From: Rhizobiales bacterium GAS188
GTDB taxonomy: Bacteria; Pseudomonadota; Alphaproteobacteria; Rhizobiales; Beijerinckiaceae
Assembly: GCA_900104855.1 (NCBI GenBank)
Contig: FNSS01000001.1
Span: forward strand, 4,278,001 to 4,342,000
DNA: 64,000 nucleotides
Reading direction: 5' to 3'
A program made the translations under genes and the position numbers. Of this stretch, positions 27,276 to 35,644 are shown piece by piece; the first letter of the stretch is position 1; each line of letters starts with the position of its first letter. The notes beneath the pieces were generated by a model. It had not been told where the DNA came from. It worked only from the letters and a program-made list of their open reading frames with translations, and made no database searches.

Positions 27276-28964
27276 AGACACTCGCAGGCGACCATACCAT
27301 TGGGCGTCTTCCTTGGTAAGTAGACCATTGCCCCTGTTCACATCGAACTCCTTGTGAGCCATCTGGTTGCGAGCGTAGAAGAGCTCGCCCCCGATATCGA
27401 GAGCCTGGATCGGGGACCAGATCAAGTTGGTGCCGATATTATACTGGGTTCCGCCCGAATAGTTCGGATTAAAAGGGTTATAGAGAGTGCCCGACGAGGT
27501 CGTGATCGTTGCGAAGCAGATGGGGCAGGCAGCGCCCGCCGCAAAGCCGGCGGCGGCCCTGATAGAGCGCGAGTAGCCGATATGCGCGAAGCCGCCGAAA
27601 ATGCCTTGGCGTATGGTGGGCGTCCAGTAGTGGACCAGCGAGGCCATGGCCGAGGTAGCGGGGGTGAGCTTGATGCGCCCGGTCGGACCGATGACAGCGT
27701 CATAGGTGGAGAAGGTCGTGCGTCCAATGCTGTTGGCCTGGCCGATATAGATGCCGCCGTAGTCCGAGTCGGCATAGGAGATATTACCCTTCGAATACGC
27801 AGCCTGCAGGTAGAGGTGGTCGCCTGTGGCGAAGTAAGGCAGGCCGACCTTAACGCCGCCCTGGAAGGCCCAAGCATCGCGGGTCACGCGGCCATACCCG
27901 CCGGACAATGTCGGAACCAATGGGTTTACGATCGAGCCCGGGCCGCCGAAATTGCTCGGCGCCAAGCCTGTGATCATGGAGCCGCTGGTCCCGATGCGGT
28001 GATAGGCGCCCGACAATTGCGCCGAGCCCCAGCCCCGATCGACGCGTAGTACGCCGACGATGTCGGGGACATTCTCACGCTGCGTATAGTTGATGCCGCC
28101 CGGCTCGAGGAACGGCGCGGCGAATGGGTTTGCGACGGGCGGATAGTTGATCGAGAAATTCGTGAACGGTGAGCCCAGTCCTGGGAATGGATTCGGCTGA
28201 AGGATGCCACCGGCGTCAATTGGCGCTGTGCCTGCGATCGGGTTCAACTGACGTTCCTTCGGGTCTTCGACGGCCAGCGTGGCCGAAAAGCCGGACCCGA
28301 AGCTGTAGGTATATGCCAGGGCCTGGGTCAGGACTTTGGAGTCGGTGATGCCGAACCACGTGTCATTGCCCGCGTAGAAGTCGAAGAAGGATTGGATGCG
28401 GCCCGCGGTCAACCCGCCCCATTGCACAAAGGCATTGGAGATGGCCAGTCCCGTCTGCAGCCTGTTGCCGACCGTATCGACTCCGTTGAAGCTCGGAAAT
28501 GTGCCTGCGGGACCCGGGAAGGAGATCCGCGTGGCAGCGCGCGTGCCGTTGCCGGAACCGAACCAATTGTTGCCGGTGTCGCGGCTGAAGTCGATGCGCA
28601 CATCCGCACGCAACAGATCCCAATCCGTCTGGGTGCGAGCATCGATGACTAGGCGGCCAAGCGCGCGGAAGCTCGAGGGATCGGTGTCCTTACGATATGT
28701 TTGGCTGAGCACATATTCGAAGCGAGCGCGGCCGCCGATCCTGATGCAGGTGTCCGAGTCGGGGATGTAGAAGAACCCCGGGCCATGCACGGCGCAAATC
28801 TGCGCATGATCGATAGGCGATCCGTTGCGAGAGGGAAGGTCAGCGGCTTTAGTCCCTACAGTCGCAACCACACAGGCGGCCGGTGTGAGGAGAAGGCCTT
28901 TGATTGGCTTCCGCGCGCTGCAGCGCTGCCGCCCAGTGCGACATATCGGCCTAATCAATCGCAT
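27264..28964 (-). CDS. Outer-membrane porin, alphaproteobacterial Porin_2 type
   Basis: 566 residues from the ATG at 28964. After a signal-like KGLLLTPAACVVATVGTKAADLP comes the hallmark CAVHGPGFFYIPDSDTCIRIGG, then alternating beta-strands and a C-terminal ending in phenylalanine (RLRVSRDF), as required for outer-membrane insertion. Two features are unusual: the residues before the signal core are arginine/cysteine-rich, and an IS630 fragment lies only about 22 bases upstream on the other strand. The native promoter and perhaps the native start may therefore have been lost. An in-frame ATG at 29018 falls inside that fragment. Confidence 0.85.
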   Translation of the reverse strand: MRLIRPICRTGRQRCSARKPIKGLLLTPAACVVATVGTKAADLPSRNGSPIDHAQICAVHGPGFFYIPDSDTCIRIGGRARFEYVLSQTYRKDTDPSSFRALGRLVIDARTQTDWDLLRADVRIDFSRDTGNNWFGSGNGTRAATRISFPGPAGTFPSFNGVDTVGNRLQTGLAISNAFVQWGGLTAGRIQSFFDFYAGNDTWFGITDSKVLTQALAYTYSFGSGFSATLAVEDPKERQLNPIAGTAPIDAGGILQPNPFPGLGSPFTNFSINYPPVANPFAAPFLEPGGINYTQRENVPDIVGVLRVDRGWGSAQLSGAYHRIGTSGSMITGLAPSNFGGPGSIVNPLVPTLSGGYGRVTRDAWAFQGGVKVGLPYFATGDHLYLQAAYSKGNISYADSDYGGIYIGQANSIGRTTFSTYDAVIGPTGRIKLTPATSAMASLVHYWTPTIRQGIFGGFAHIGYSRSIRAAAGFAAGAACPICFATITTSSGTLYNPFNPNYSGGTQYNIGTNLIWSPIQALDIGGELFYARNQMAHKEFDVNRGNGLLTKEDAQWYGRLRVSRDF

Positions 28965-28986
28965 TGCCGTCGCTTTCGCAATGTGC

Positions 28987-29052
28987 GCTGACCCTGAGAA
29001 AATCATCGCAGCCGTCAATCGAGGGCACCAAGTGTTAGATTCGATCCACTAG
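28987..29052 (+). pseudogene. IS630-type transposase, 3' end fragment (second copy)
   Basis: Encodes the last 21 or so residues (ADPEKIIAAVNRGHQVLDSIH) and the stop within CTAG, nearly identical to 21078-21137 and in the same orientation. Here the fragment is followed directly by CTAG-bounded palindromes. Confidence 0.8.
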
Positions 29053-29232
29053 TATGGTGAATTTGAAGTTCCTATCCCATGGGTGGCATAACTCGCTGTA
29101 GGAACTTCAAATTCGAAAACCACACTAGAACTATAACTTGCTAGTGCAGCTTTTGAATCCGAAATTCGCCAAGTGCTTGCTCAAAGGTTGCGTTGCCCCA
29201 ATGGGATGCGAATTTCGGATTCGCTGCACTAG
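29049..29232. repeat. Two tandem CTAG-bounded palindromic units
   Basis: Unit 1 (29049-29128) opens CTAGTATGGTGAATTTGAAG and closes with the imperfect complement ending ACCACACTAG. Unit 2 (29141-29232) opens CTAGTGCAGC...GAATCCGAAATTCGC and closes GCGAATTTCGG...CTGCACTAG. Each can form a long hairpin. The final CTAG provides the TAG stop codon of the mscS-type gene. CTAG fits the TA-targeting of IS630/Tc1-type elements, so these may be non-autonomous derivatives. Confidence 0.75.
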
Positions 29233-31445
29233 CTCGAAGGAACGCTCCTCAAGGCGACCGCGTCGCTTGCGGCAGCGGCGTGAGCTTGGGGCTCGCCGGC
29301 GCCGCCCAGCGTCTGCACGGTGACGGTCGAGGTTGGGAAATTGATCCCGACTTCCCCAAACTTTTGGATCATCCGCTTGACGGCCTGGCGTTGCACCAGG
29401 GTCGGGTTGCCGGGCTTGGCGGTCACCTTGAACCGCAACACCATGGCGTTGTCGAGGATATCGGCGACGCCCTGCAGCTTCAGCGGTTCGATGATGAGCG
29501 GAGCGAGCTCCGGATCGTTCATCATCTCGGCGCCGATCTTCTTGGTCGTCTTGCGAACGAGCTCCAGATCCACATCCCTGACGAGGCGCAAGTTGAACTT
29601 CAGCGTGATCCAGTCGCGGCTGAAATTGGTGATGCTGCCGAGCTGGCCGAAGGGAACCGTATGCAGCTGCCCGTTCTGGTGGCGCAGCTTGATCGACCGC
29701 AAGGTGAAGCCCTCGACCGTGCCCTTCACCTTGCCGCAGTCGATATATTCCCCGACCCGAAATGCATCGTCCGCGAGGTAGAATATTCCCGAGACGATGT
29801 CCCTCACCAGGGTCTGGCTGCCGAACGAGATCGCGAGGCCGAGAACGGATGCGCCGGCGATCAAGGGGGCGATGTTGACACCGAGCCTCGACAAGATCGT
29901 CAGAATCGCAAGGACGGCGATCGTGATGCCGAGCGCCATGCGCGCCAGCGGCAGCATCGTATGCAGCCGCGAGCCCGCGCCCGGCGACTGCTCCGCTGCG
30001 GAAGGGCCGGTCGCGGCTGGGCCGGCTCCGCCGAGAAGGCGCCCGATATAGAAGCAGGCGATCTGCCAAACCACATAGGAGAGGCTGATGGTGACGAAGA
30101 TGTCCTTGATCGCTTTGCCGACGAGGGTCGAATCCTCGGCCGAAAGGAGGGGCAGGACATCGAACATCCAGATCTCGACGATCGCTGTCAGGATCAGCAG
30201 GCGGGTCACGAAGCGCAGACAGCGCGCCACGAGGTCGGTCGGGCGCGGCTTGCTCGCATCCGGTTCATCGGCCGTCCCGCCGGCCGGCCTCTGCATGTAA
30301 TCGTACAGCGTCTCGAGGAAGATGAGGGCGACCACCAAGGTCAGGGAAGTGACGATCGCGCTTCCCACATCCTGGTTGCCGGAGAGCATGCCGTAGGCGA
30401 GGGCGGCCGTCATCACGGTATCGGCCAAGATGCCGATCACCCACCAATATCTGGCAAGTCGCAGCTTGATCGTCGCGAGGACGCTGCCGTCATGATCGAC
30501 GAGGCTCGCGAGCCAGCGTCCCGTGGCGCGCAGCGTCACGAAGATTGTCGTGTAGTCGACGATTGTGAAGAGCAGGTTGTTGAAGAAGCCGGCGATGACG
30601 ATCACGTTCGCCGGCGCGTCGGCGGCGACCAGGACGCCGACCATCGCTTGTGCCAGCACATAGACCAGAGCGGCGGCCGAGAGCATATAGTAGAGCCTGC
30701 GCGCATCGGCGTCACCGAGAGCCGCGATGCGAAGCTCAGGGTTCTTCGGCCTGAACCAGATACGGGGGGCGAGCACCGCGACCCGCCAGATGACCACGCT
30801 CGTGAAGATGATCTGGGTGGCCTTGGGCTGCAGCCAATCCGCGTCGAGGCTATTCGCCGGGAAGAGGTAGAGAACGAGCCAAAGAGGAATCAAAGCCGCG
30901 GCGTCGAGCAGCGCCCTGCCCATGATGCGGGATGCGAGCGGCAGTCCCTGTCGGGTCTCGGGGACGGATTCCCGCGCAAGGCGCGCGATGAGGCTCCGCG
31001 TCGCCCTCTCGGCAAATACCGCGAGCACGGCGCCCAGGAGAAGCCACAGGAAGTATCGGCCGGCGCCGCCCGGGCTGTCGCCACCCAGGCGCCGGACCAC
31101 CTCGGAGAGATTGTCGTGGAGGCCGGGCAGGGAGCCCAGCACTTCGCCGGCGCGGTTCAGGAGCTGTCCGATACCGTTGAACGCGTCCGATCCCTGATCC
31201 TGCTTCGCAGCATCGATGCCGGTGGAGCCCTGCCCAGCCGATTGCGGGGCTGCCTGAGCAGGCGCGGCGCGCAGCCGCTGCACGACGGTCTCGGCGATGT
31301 CGTCGAGCATCGCGTCATATTCCTTGGCGCTCATGCTCGCCGGGACATGCCGCGCCGCGCCCGCATCGGCCTTCGGGGGCGGCTCGGCAACCGACGGAGA
31401 GGCGCAGGAGAGCGCCGCGCCGACCATCAGGGCGGCGGCGATCAC
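29229..31445 (-). CDS. Mechanosensitive channel, large MscS family
   Basis: 738 residues: signal peptide ending near SPSVAE, a periplasmic region, roughly ten hydrophobic segments, then the MscS pore and beta domain. The pore helix and following strand are GASVLGLAISFGSQTLVRDIVSG and FYLADDAFRVGEYIDCG. The alpha/beta C-terminal domain is complete up to a short tail. The size suits the YbdG/YjeP-like multi-helix group that protects against osmotic downshock. The stop codon lies inside the terminal CTAG of a palindromic element, so the last residues may not be original. Confidence 0.93.
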   Translation of the reverse strand: MIAAALMVGAALSCASPSVAEPPPKADAGAARHVPASMSAKEYDAMLDDIAETVVQRLRAAPAQAAPQSAGQGSTGIDAAKQDQGSDAFNGIGQLLNRAGEVLGSLPGLHDNLSEVVRRLGGDSPGGAGRYFLWLLLGAVLAVFAERATRSLIARLARESVPETRQGLPLASRIMGRALLDAAALIPLWLVLYLFPANSLDADWLQPKATQIIFTSVVIWRVAVLAPRIWFRPKNPELRIAALGDADARRLYYMLSAAALVYVLAQAMVGVLVAADAPANVIVIAGFFNNLLFTIVDYTTIFVTLRATGRWLASLVDHDGSVLATIKLRLARYWWVIGILADTVMTAALAYGMLSGNQDVGSAIVTSLTLVVALIFLETLYDYMQRPAGGTADEPDASKPRPTDLVARCLRFVTRLLILTAIVEIWMFDVLPLLSAEDSTLVGKAIKDIFVTISLSYVVWQIACFYIGRLLGGAGPAATGPSAAEQSPGAGSRLHTMLPLARMALGITIAVLAILTILSRLGVNIAPLIAGASVLGLAISFGSQTLVRDIVSGIFYLADDAFRVGEYIDCGKVKGTVEGFTLRSIKLRHQNGQLHTVPFGQLGSITNFSRDWITLKFNLRLVRDVDLELVRKTTKKIGAEMMNDPELAPLIIEPLKLQGVADILDNAMVLRFKVTAKPGNPTLVQRQAVKRMIQKFGEVGINFPTSTVTVQTLGGAGEPQAHAAAASDAVALRSVPSS

Positions 31446-31681
31446 GATGCGACCTATTGGGCCCTTCCGGATGTGCGTCCCTCCGAAACCGTTACCGCCT
31501 CTCGCCCCTCATCGGCCAGGCCTTGCCGCCCGTGCATCGATATCCGGTGGCCACAACCCTACCATACGAGCCGGTCGTCTGTGCAGGCCTACTCCGTAAG
31601 CTTAAGTTAAGCCAACAAATCGCCTTTGCGTTTGGGTGGGGCTCCTGCGCGCAGCGCCGAAGAGGGAGTGCGCGCGGCTCC

Positions 31682-32374
31682 CTACGAGGCCCGCAACAAC
31701 CTGGCGATGGTCGCGACGGGGCGGATGTCGGCGAAGACTTGCATGACGCTACGCAGGCCCGCGAGATGGGCGTCGCGTTGCGGCGCCGCTACTGCGTCAT
31801 GGGGCATGAAGGTCCGGTAATCGAGCATCATGGCTTCCCGCACCGTCGATTCGCAGCAGATATTGGTCGCGGTGCCGGCGACGATCAGCGTGTCGATATC
31901 GCGCTCGCGCAGCATCCGGTCGAGATCGTGAGGATTGCGGCTGAAAGCGCTGAAGCGGTGCTTCGGCAGCACGATATCGCCGTCCCGCACATCGGCGTCG
32001 GGAGACAGCGCGTGGAATCTTCCGCCCGGCAGCAGCGCCGCCACCGCCTCGTCGCGCTGTTCCGAGCCGATGAAATTCTCGAAATACGTCGCCCAGTAGC
32101 CGGGCTCGCCGCGCGCCATGACGGTCTGCTGCAGCCAGATGATCGTGGCGCCCGCGTCGCGCAGCAGGGCCGCGAGCCCATTCACCTGGGGTAGCACGGT
32201 CCGCGCGGCGCCCGCGGCATCGAAGGGTGCGCCCTCGGCCAGCCAGGCATTCTGCATGTTCAGCGCGACGAGCGCCGTGCGGCGCGGCACGATATGGTCG
32301 AACACCGCGATGCCGGCCCGGCGGCGGGTCGCCATGGCGACGAGCTCCGGCGGCAGGGGTGTTTCGCCCGTCAT
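31682..32374 (-). CDS. Isochorismatase-like cysteine hydrolase, catalytic Asp replaced
   Basis: 230 residues of the isochorismatase-like superfamily (amidohydrolases such as RutB, nicotinamidase). Lys138 in LPKHRFSAF and Cys173 in ATNICCEST are in place, but the first triad residue, normally Asp in (V/I)DMQN, is Asn39 (ALNMQNAW, codon AAC). It overlaps the aldo/keto reductase stop by four bases (ATGA), so the two are translationally coupled and belong to the GntR-flanked cluster. Activity could be altered or lost; an amide or ureido substrate is the usual expectation. Confidence 0.82.
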   Translation of the reverse strand: MTGETPLPPELVAMATRRRAGIAVFDHIVPRRTALVALNMQNAWLAEGAPFDAAGAARTVLPQVNGLAALLRDAGATIIWLQQTVMARGEPGYWATYFENFIGSEQRDEAVAALLPGGRFHALSPDADVRDGDIVLPKHRFSAFSRNPHDLDRMLRERDIDTLIVAGTATNICCESTVREAMMLDYRTFMPHDAVAAPQRDAHLAGLRSVMQVFADIRPVATIARLLRAS

Positions 32375-33402
32375 AGCGCGTTCTGATTGTAGCGCATGAT
32401 CCGTCCATGCGGCCCGTCGCGGTCGTTCTCGAGCTGGTAGCAGTCGCCCGGCGGGCCGATGCGCTCGTCCGTGACCTCGGCAAGCTCGGCGCGGTCCTGC
32501 TCGGTGAGGGCAAAATCGAAGACGCGCAGATTGGCGGCGAGGTGCCGCGTCGAGGTCGCGCCGACGATGCAGCCGGCGACGCCCGGTCGATCCAAGGTCC
32601 AGCGCAAGGCCACCTGGCCGATATCGACGTCATGACGTTCGCCGATGCGCGCCATGGTGGCGAGGAGCTTCTGGAACAGGGCCCAGCCGCCGAACTCGTC
32701 GATAATGAGCTTGTATTTGGTGAGCGAGCGGTTGCTGAACGGCCCTGCGGGCTCTTCCTTGCCGAGCCAAGCCGACGAGAAGAAGCCGCCGAGCAGATGG
32801 CCATAGGTGAGCACCGCGATGCCGCGCGCGAGGCAGAATTCGCGCATGCGCCAATCCGGACGACGATCGATCAGCGAATATTGCAGCTGATGCGCGACCA
32901 TCGGCACGCCGGCCTCGAGCAGCGCCGCGAACTGGTCGGTGTTGAAGTTGGTCGCTCCGATCAGGCGGATCTTGCCCGCACGCTGCTGCTCGGCCAGCAC
33001 CCGACCGGCCTCGATCGCGCCGGGCACGCTCCAATCCCACCAGAAGAATTGCACGAGATCGAGCGCATCGACGCCAAGGCGCTGTAGCGAGCGATCGATG
33101 ACGCGCACGATCCCGTCCCGCTCCAGGGTCGCCAGGGATGCGAGATCGGGCACGAATTTCGTGTGGACCTGCAGTTTTTTGGCAAGCGCCGGGTGGGCGC
33201 GGCGAAAATCGCCGATCAGCTGCTCGACGCCGATATAGTGATCGGCGCAATCGAAGCTGGTGATGCCGGCCTCGACGTATTCCGCCATGTCTCTGATGGC
33301 CTCTGCCGGGTCCACGGCGCCATGCCCGCCCGCAAGATGCCAGCCGCCCTTCAGCAGGCGGGAGATGGTGTAGCCCGGCGCGAGCTCGATGCGTTCGCTC
33401 AC
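32371..33402 (-). CDS. Aldo/keto reductase family protein
   Basis: 343 residues from a GTG at 33402 (VSERIELAPG), chosen because GGGAG lies eight bases upstream and the homologous region begins there. TIM-barrel AKR: Asp51, Tyr56 and Lys82 of the tetrad are present (SFDCADHYIG, HTKF). The histidine expected in the DLVQFHWWD-type strand is Phe118 (LVQFFWWDW). NADPH-binding features near the C-terminus (GATSTRHLAANL) remain. First gene after the GntR regulator on the minus strand; probable role in the same catabolic pathway. Confidence 0.85.
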   Translation of the reverse strand: MSERIELAPGYTISRLLKGGWHLAGGHGAVDPAEAIRDMAEYVEAGITSFDCADHYIGVEQLIGDFRRAHPALAKKLQVHTKFVPDLASLATLERDGIVRVIDRSLQRLGVDALDLVQFFWWDWSVPGAIEAGRVLAEQQRAGKIRLIGATNFNTDQFAALLEAGVPMVAHQLQYSLIDRRPDWRMREFCLARGIAVLTYGHLLGGFFSSAWLGKEEPAGPFSNRSLTKYKLIIDEFGGWALFQKLLATMARIGERHDVDIGQVALRWTLDRPGVAGCIVGATSTRHLAANLRVFDFALTEQDRAELAEVTDERIGPPGDCYQLENDRDGPHGRIMRYNQNAL

Positions 33403-33485
33403 GGGTGTTCTCCCGCAGGCGACATGGCGATCGCCTCGCCGCGGCGGAACAGCCTGACGCGCCGACCGGAAAGGAGCGTCGCCGG

Positions 33486-34382
33486 TCATGCGGCCCGATC
33501 CTCGGCCCGCAGGCAGGCCTGCAGCAACGCACAGGAGCGGTCGATATCCTGCTCGATGGCCCGCCGCGCCGCCGGCGCATCGCGGCGTCGCAAGGCGCGC
33601 AGCAAGGCCGCATGAAAGACGACGCCGCGCCCAGCCCGCCCGTCGAAGCCCTCGGCAGAACGGCGCAGATACGGGCCGACCTGCAACCATAGCCGCTCGA
33701 TGATCGGCGGCAGCACGGACGATCCCGAGAGCTCGTAGAGGCGCAGATGGAAGGCCTGGTTGTGGGCGACGCTCGCTTGCGCGTCGCCGTCCTCGTCCGC
33801 CTGCGCGCCGGCCGACACGAGTTCCGCCAGCGCCTTGACGTCCGCGAGGCCGATGCGGGACGCGGCCATTTCGACCGCGAGCCCTTCAACCGCCATCCGC
33901 ACCCGCCGCAAATCCTCGATCGCCCCCGGCGTCAGCGCCGGGATGCGGGCGCTGCGGTTCGGCAATGCCTCGAGGGCGCGCTCGGCGACCAGTTGGCGGA
34001 TCGCCTCGCGCACCGGCTGGCTGCTGGTGCCGAACAGGGCCGACAATTCCTGGATCTTCAGCCGCTGGCCGGGATGGAAGCGCCCCTCCATCAGCCAGGC
34101 GCGGAGCTGGCGATAGATGCGGTCCTGCACGGTCTCGATGGTGATCGGCGCGGCGTCGAGCTGGGCAGCGAGCGGCGTGTGGCCGCGCCTTGCCGGCGCA
34201 GGCTGGCGCGGCGCGGCCTTGGCCGGCGTGACCTGAGGTGACGGAACCTTGGGGGACGAAACCTTGGAGGACGAAAGCTTGCGGGACAGAATCTCGGGTG
34301 ACGGGATTCGAGTCGAAGGGGTCTGGCGACGGCTCAAGCGGCACCTGCCTGCGTTGACTTGATCGAAGCCGGGGCCTAACAT
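33486..34382 (-). CDS. GntR family transcriptional regulator, FadR/FCD type
   Basis: 298 residues. The winged-helix DNA-binding domain spans about residues 80-145 (VQDRIYRQLRAWLMEGRF...SQPVREAIRQLVAE), followed by a helical FCD effector domain with histidines likely to hold a metal. The first 75 residues are low-complexity Ser/Pro/Lys sequence encoded partly by five 15-base units (34237-34311), so the true start could be further in. It lies between two divergent halves of a catabolic locus, 4 bases from a 22-bp palindrome that is its likely operator. Confidence 0.88.
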   Translation of the reverse strand: MLGPGFDQVNAGRCRLSRRQTPSTRIPSPEILSRKLSSSKVSSPKVPSPQVTPAKAAPRQPAPARRGHTPLAAQLDAAPITIETVQDRIYRQLRAWLMEGRFHPGQRLKIQELSALFGTSSQPVREAIRQLVAERALEALPNRSARIPALTPGAIEDLRRVRMAVEGLAVEMAASRIGLADVKALAELVSAGAQADEDGDAQASVAHNQAFHLRLYELSGSSVLPPIIERLWLQVGPYLRRSAEGFDGRAGRGVVFHAALLRALRRRDAPAARRAIEQDIDRSCALLQACLRAEDRAA

Positions 34383-34386
34383 TATC

Positions 34387-34408
34387 TTGATCTTTGGTCA
34401 AAGATCAA
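34387..34408. promoter_or_regulatory. 22-bp palindrome, probable GntR operator
   Basis: Perfect 10-base arms TTGATCTTTG and CAAAGATCAA separated by GT, in the 92-base gap between the divergent gntR and peptidase genes. Placement and symmetry fit an operator for the adjacent FadR-type regulator, controlling both directions. Confidence 0.75.
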
Positions 34409-34474
34409 ATTCATCGGCAAGGTCAATTTGCCGTGAGCCCGCGAATCGCGAGGCCCGCGAATTTGGAGTGCGAG

Positions 34475-35635
34475 ATGTCCGTCTCCGTCAACGCCACCAT
34501 CCCGGGCGGACGCATCGAGGTCGTCGACATGAGCGACCCCGGCAACATTGAGCTGCGCCTGATGAAGGACAGCGGGGCCGAATTCCGCGGCTATTATCAT
34601 TTCCGGGCCTCGGGTGTGCGCGGCCTCGACTGCACCTTCCGCATCCTCAATGCCGGCGACACGCTCGCCACCCGCCTGGCCGGGCGGGAGAATGTCGAGA
34701 ATGCCTGGACCAATACCGGGCCGGCCGTCTCCTATGACCGCAGCAACTGGTTTCGCCTGCGCGGGCGGTTCGACGGCCAGGTGTTCTCCTTCTCGCATCG
34801 CCCGGATTACGATCTCTGCCACTACGCCTCTTTCGCGCCCTACGGCATGGACCGGCAGCTAGACCTCTTGGCGAGGCTGCAGCTGTCGCCGCTGGTGCGC
34901 ATCTCGACCATCGGCCGCAGCGTGCTCGGCGCCGATATCGACTGCCTGACCATCGGCACGCCCGCGCCCGACCGGCTGAAGCTCTGGGTGATCGCCCGCC
35001 AGCATCCGTCGGAGACGCAGGGCGGCTTCTTCCTCGAAGGGTTCCTGGAGCGCATGATCGACGAGCACGACCCGATCGCGCGGCAGATCCTGCAGCGCGC
35101 GGTGCTCTATGTGGTGCCGAACATGAACCCGGACGGCACCATGAACGGCTGGGCGCGCGCCAATGCGCTCGGCGTGAACCTCAACCGCGAATGGGTCTCG
35201 CCCAGTGCCGAGCGCTCGCCTGAGGTGCTCTGTGTGCGCGACCTGATGGAACGCATAGGCGTCGATTTCTGCATCGACTGCCATGCCGATTCGGAGCTGC
35301 GCTGCAATTTCCTCGGCGGACCGCTGGAGATCCCCTCGCGCTCGCCGCGGCTCAAGCGGCTGTTCCATGGCTTCGAGGATCTATGGGCCGCGGCCTCGCC
35401 CGACTATGAGCGCGGCCACCCCTATCCGGGCGGCGCCCCGGAAAATGCCGACATGACGATGGCCTGGAATTGGATCGCCGAGCGCTTCGACTGCCTCTCC
35501 ATCCTGCTGGAGCAGCCGTTCAAGGACACGTCCTGGTGGCAGGACGAGGCACAGGGCTGGTCGCCGCAGCGGGCGACGCGCTTCGGGGCCAGCCTGCCGA
35601 CGGCGCTGCACGGTATCCTGCCGCATCTTCGCTGA
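34475..35635 (+). CDS. M14 family zinc carboxypeptidase, cytosolic carboxypeptidase-like
   Basis: 386 residues from the ATG at 34475 (MSVSVNATIPGG), with GGAG six bases upstream; an earlier ATG at 34394 overlaps the operator. An N-terminal beta-sandwich precedes the peptidase domain, as in the M14D (CCP-like) group. Zinc ligands H177 and E180 (RQHPSE) and H270 (CIDCHADSE) are present, with E346 in LLEQPFK as probable general base. No signal peptide, so cytoplasmic. It heads an ABC-importer operon, suggesting trimming of imported peptides or conjugates. Confidence 0.88.
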   Translation: MSVSVNATIPGGRIEVVDMSDPGNIELRLMKDSGAEFRGYYHFRASGVRGLDCTFRILNAGDTLATRLAGRENVENAWTNTGPAVSYDRSNWFRLRGRFDGQVFSFSHRPDYDLCHYASFAPYGMDRQLDLLARLQLSPLVRISTIGRSVLGADIDCLTIGTPAPDRLKLWVIARQHPSETQGGFFLEGFLERMIDEHDPIARQILQRAVLYVVPNMNPDGTMNGWARANALGVNLNREWVSPSAERSPEVLCVRDLMERIGVDFCIDCHADSELRCNFLGGPLEIPSRSPRLKRLFHGFEDLWAAASPDYERGHPYPGGAPENADMTMAWNWIAERFDCLSILLEQPFKDTSWWQDEAQGWSPQRATRFGASLPTALHGILPHLR

Positions 35636-35644
35636 GGTTTCGCC

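Noticed and set aside
29193-31610. 805-codon plus-strand frame opposite the MscS gene
   Set aside because: Same GC-driven artefact; low-complexity composition and no ribosome site, while the opposite strand encodes a full MscS protein.
34394-34474. Upstream start for the M14 peptidase at 34394
   Set aside because: It would place the start inside the palindromic operator; the ATG at 34475 has a good ribosome site and begins the conserved domain.
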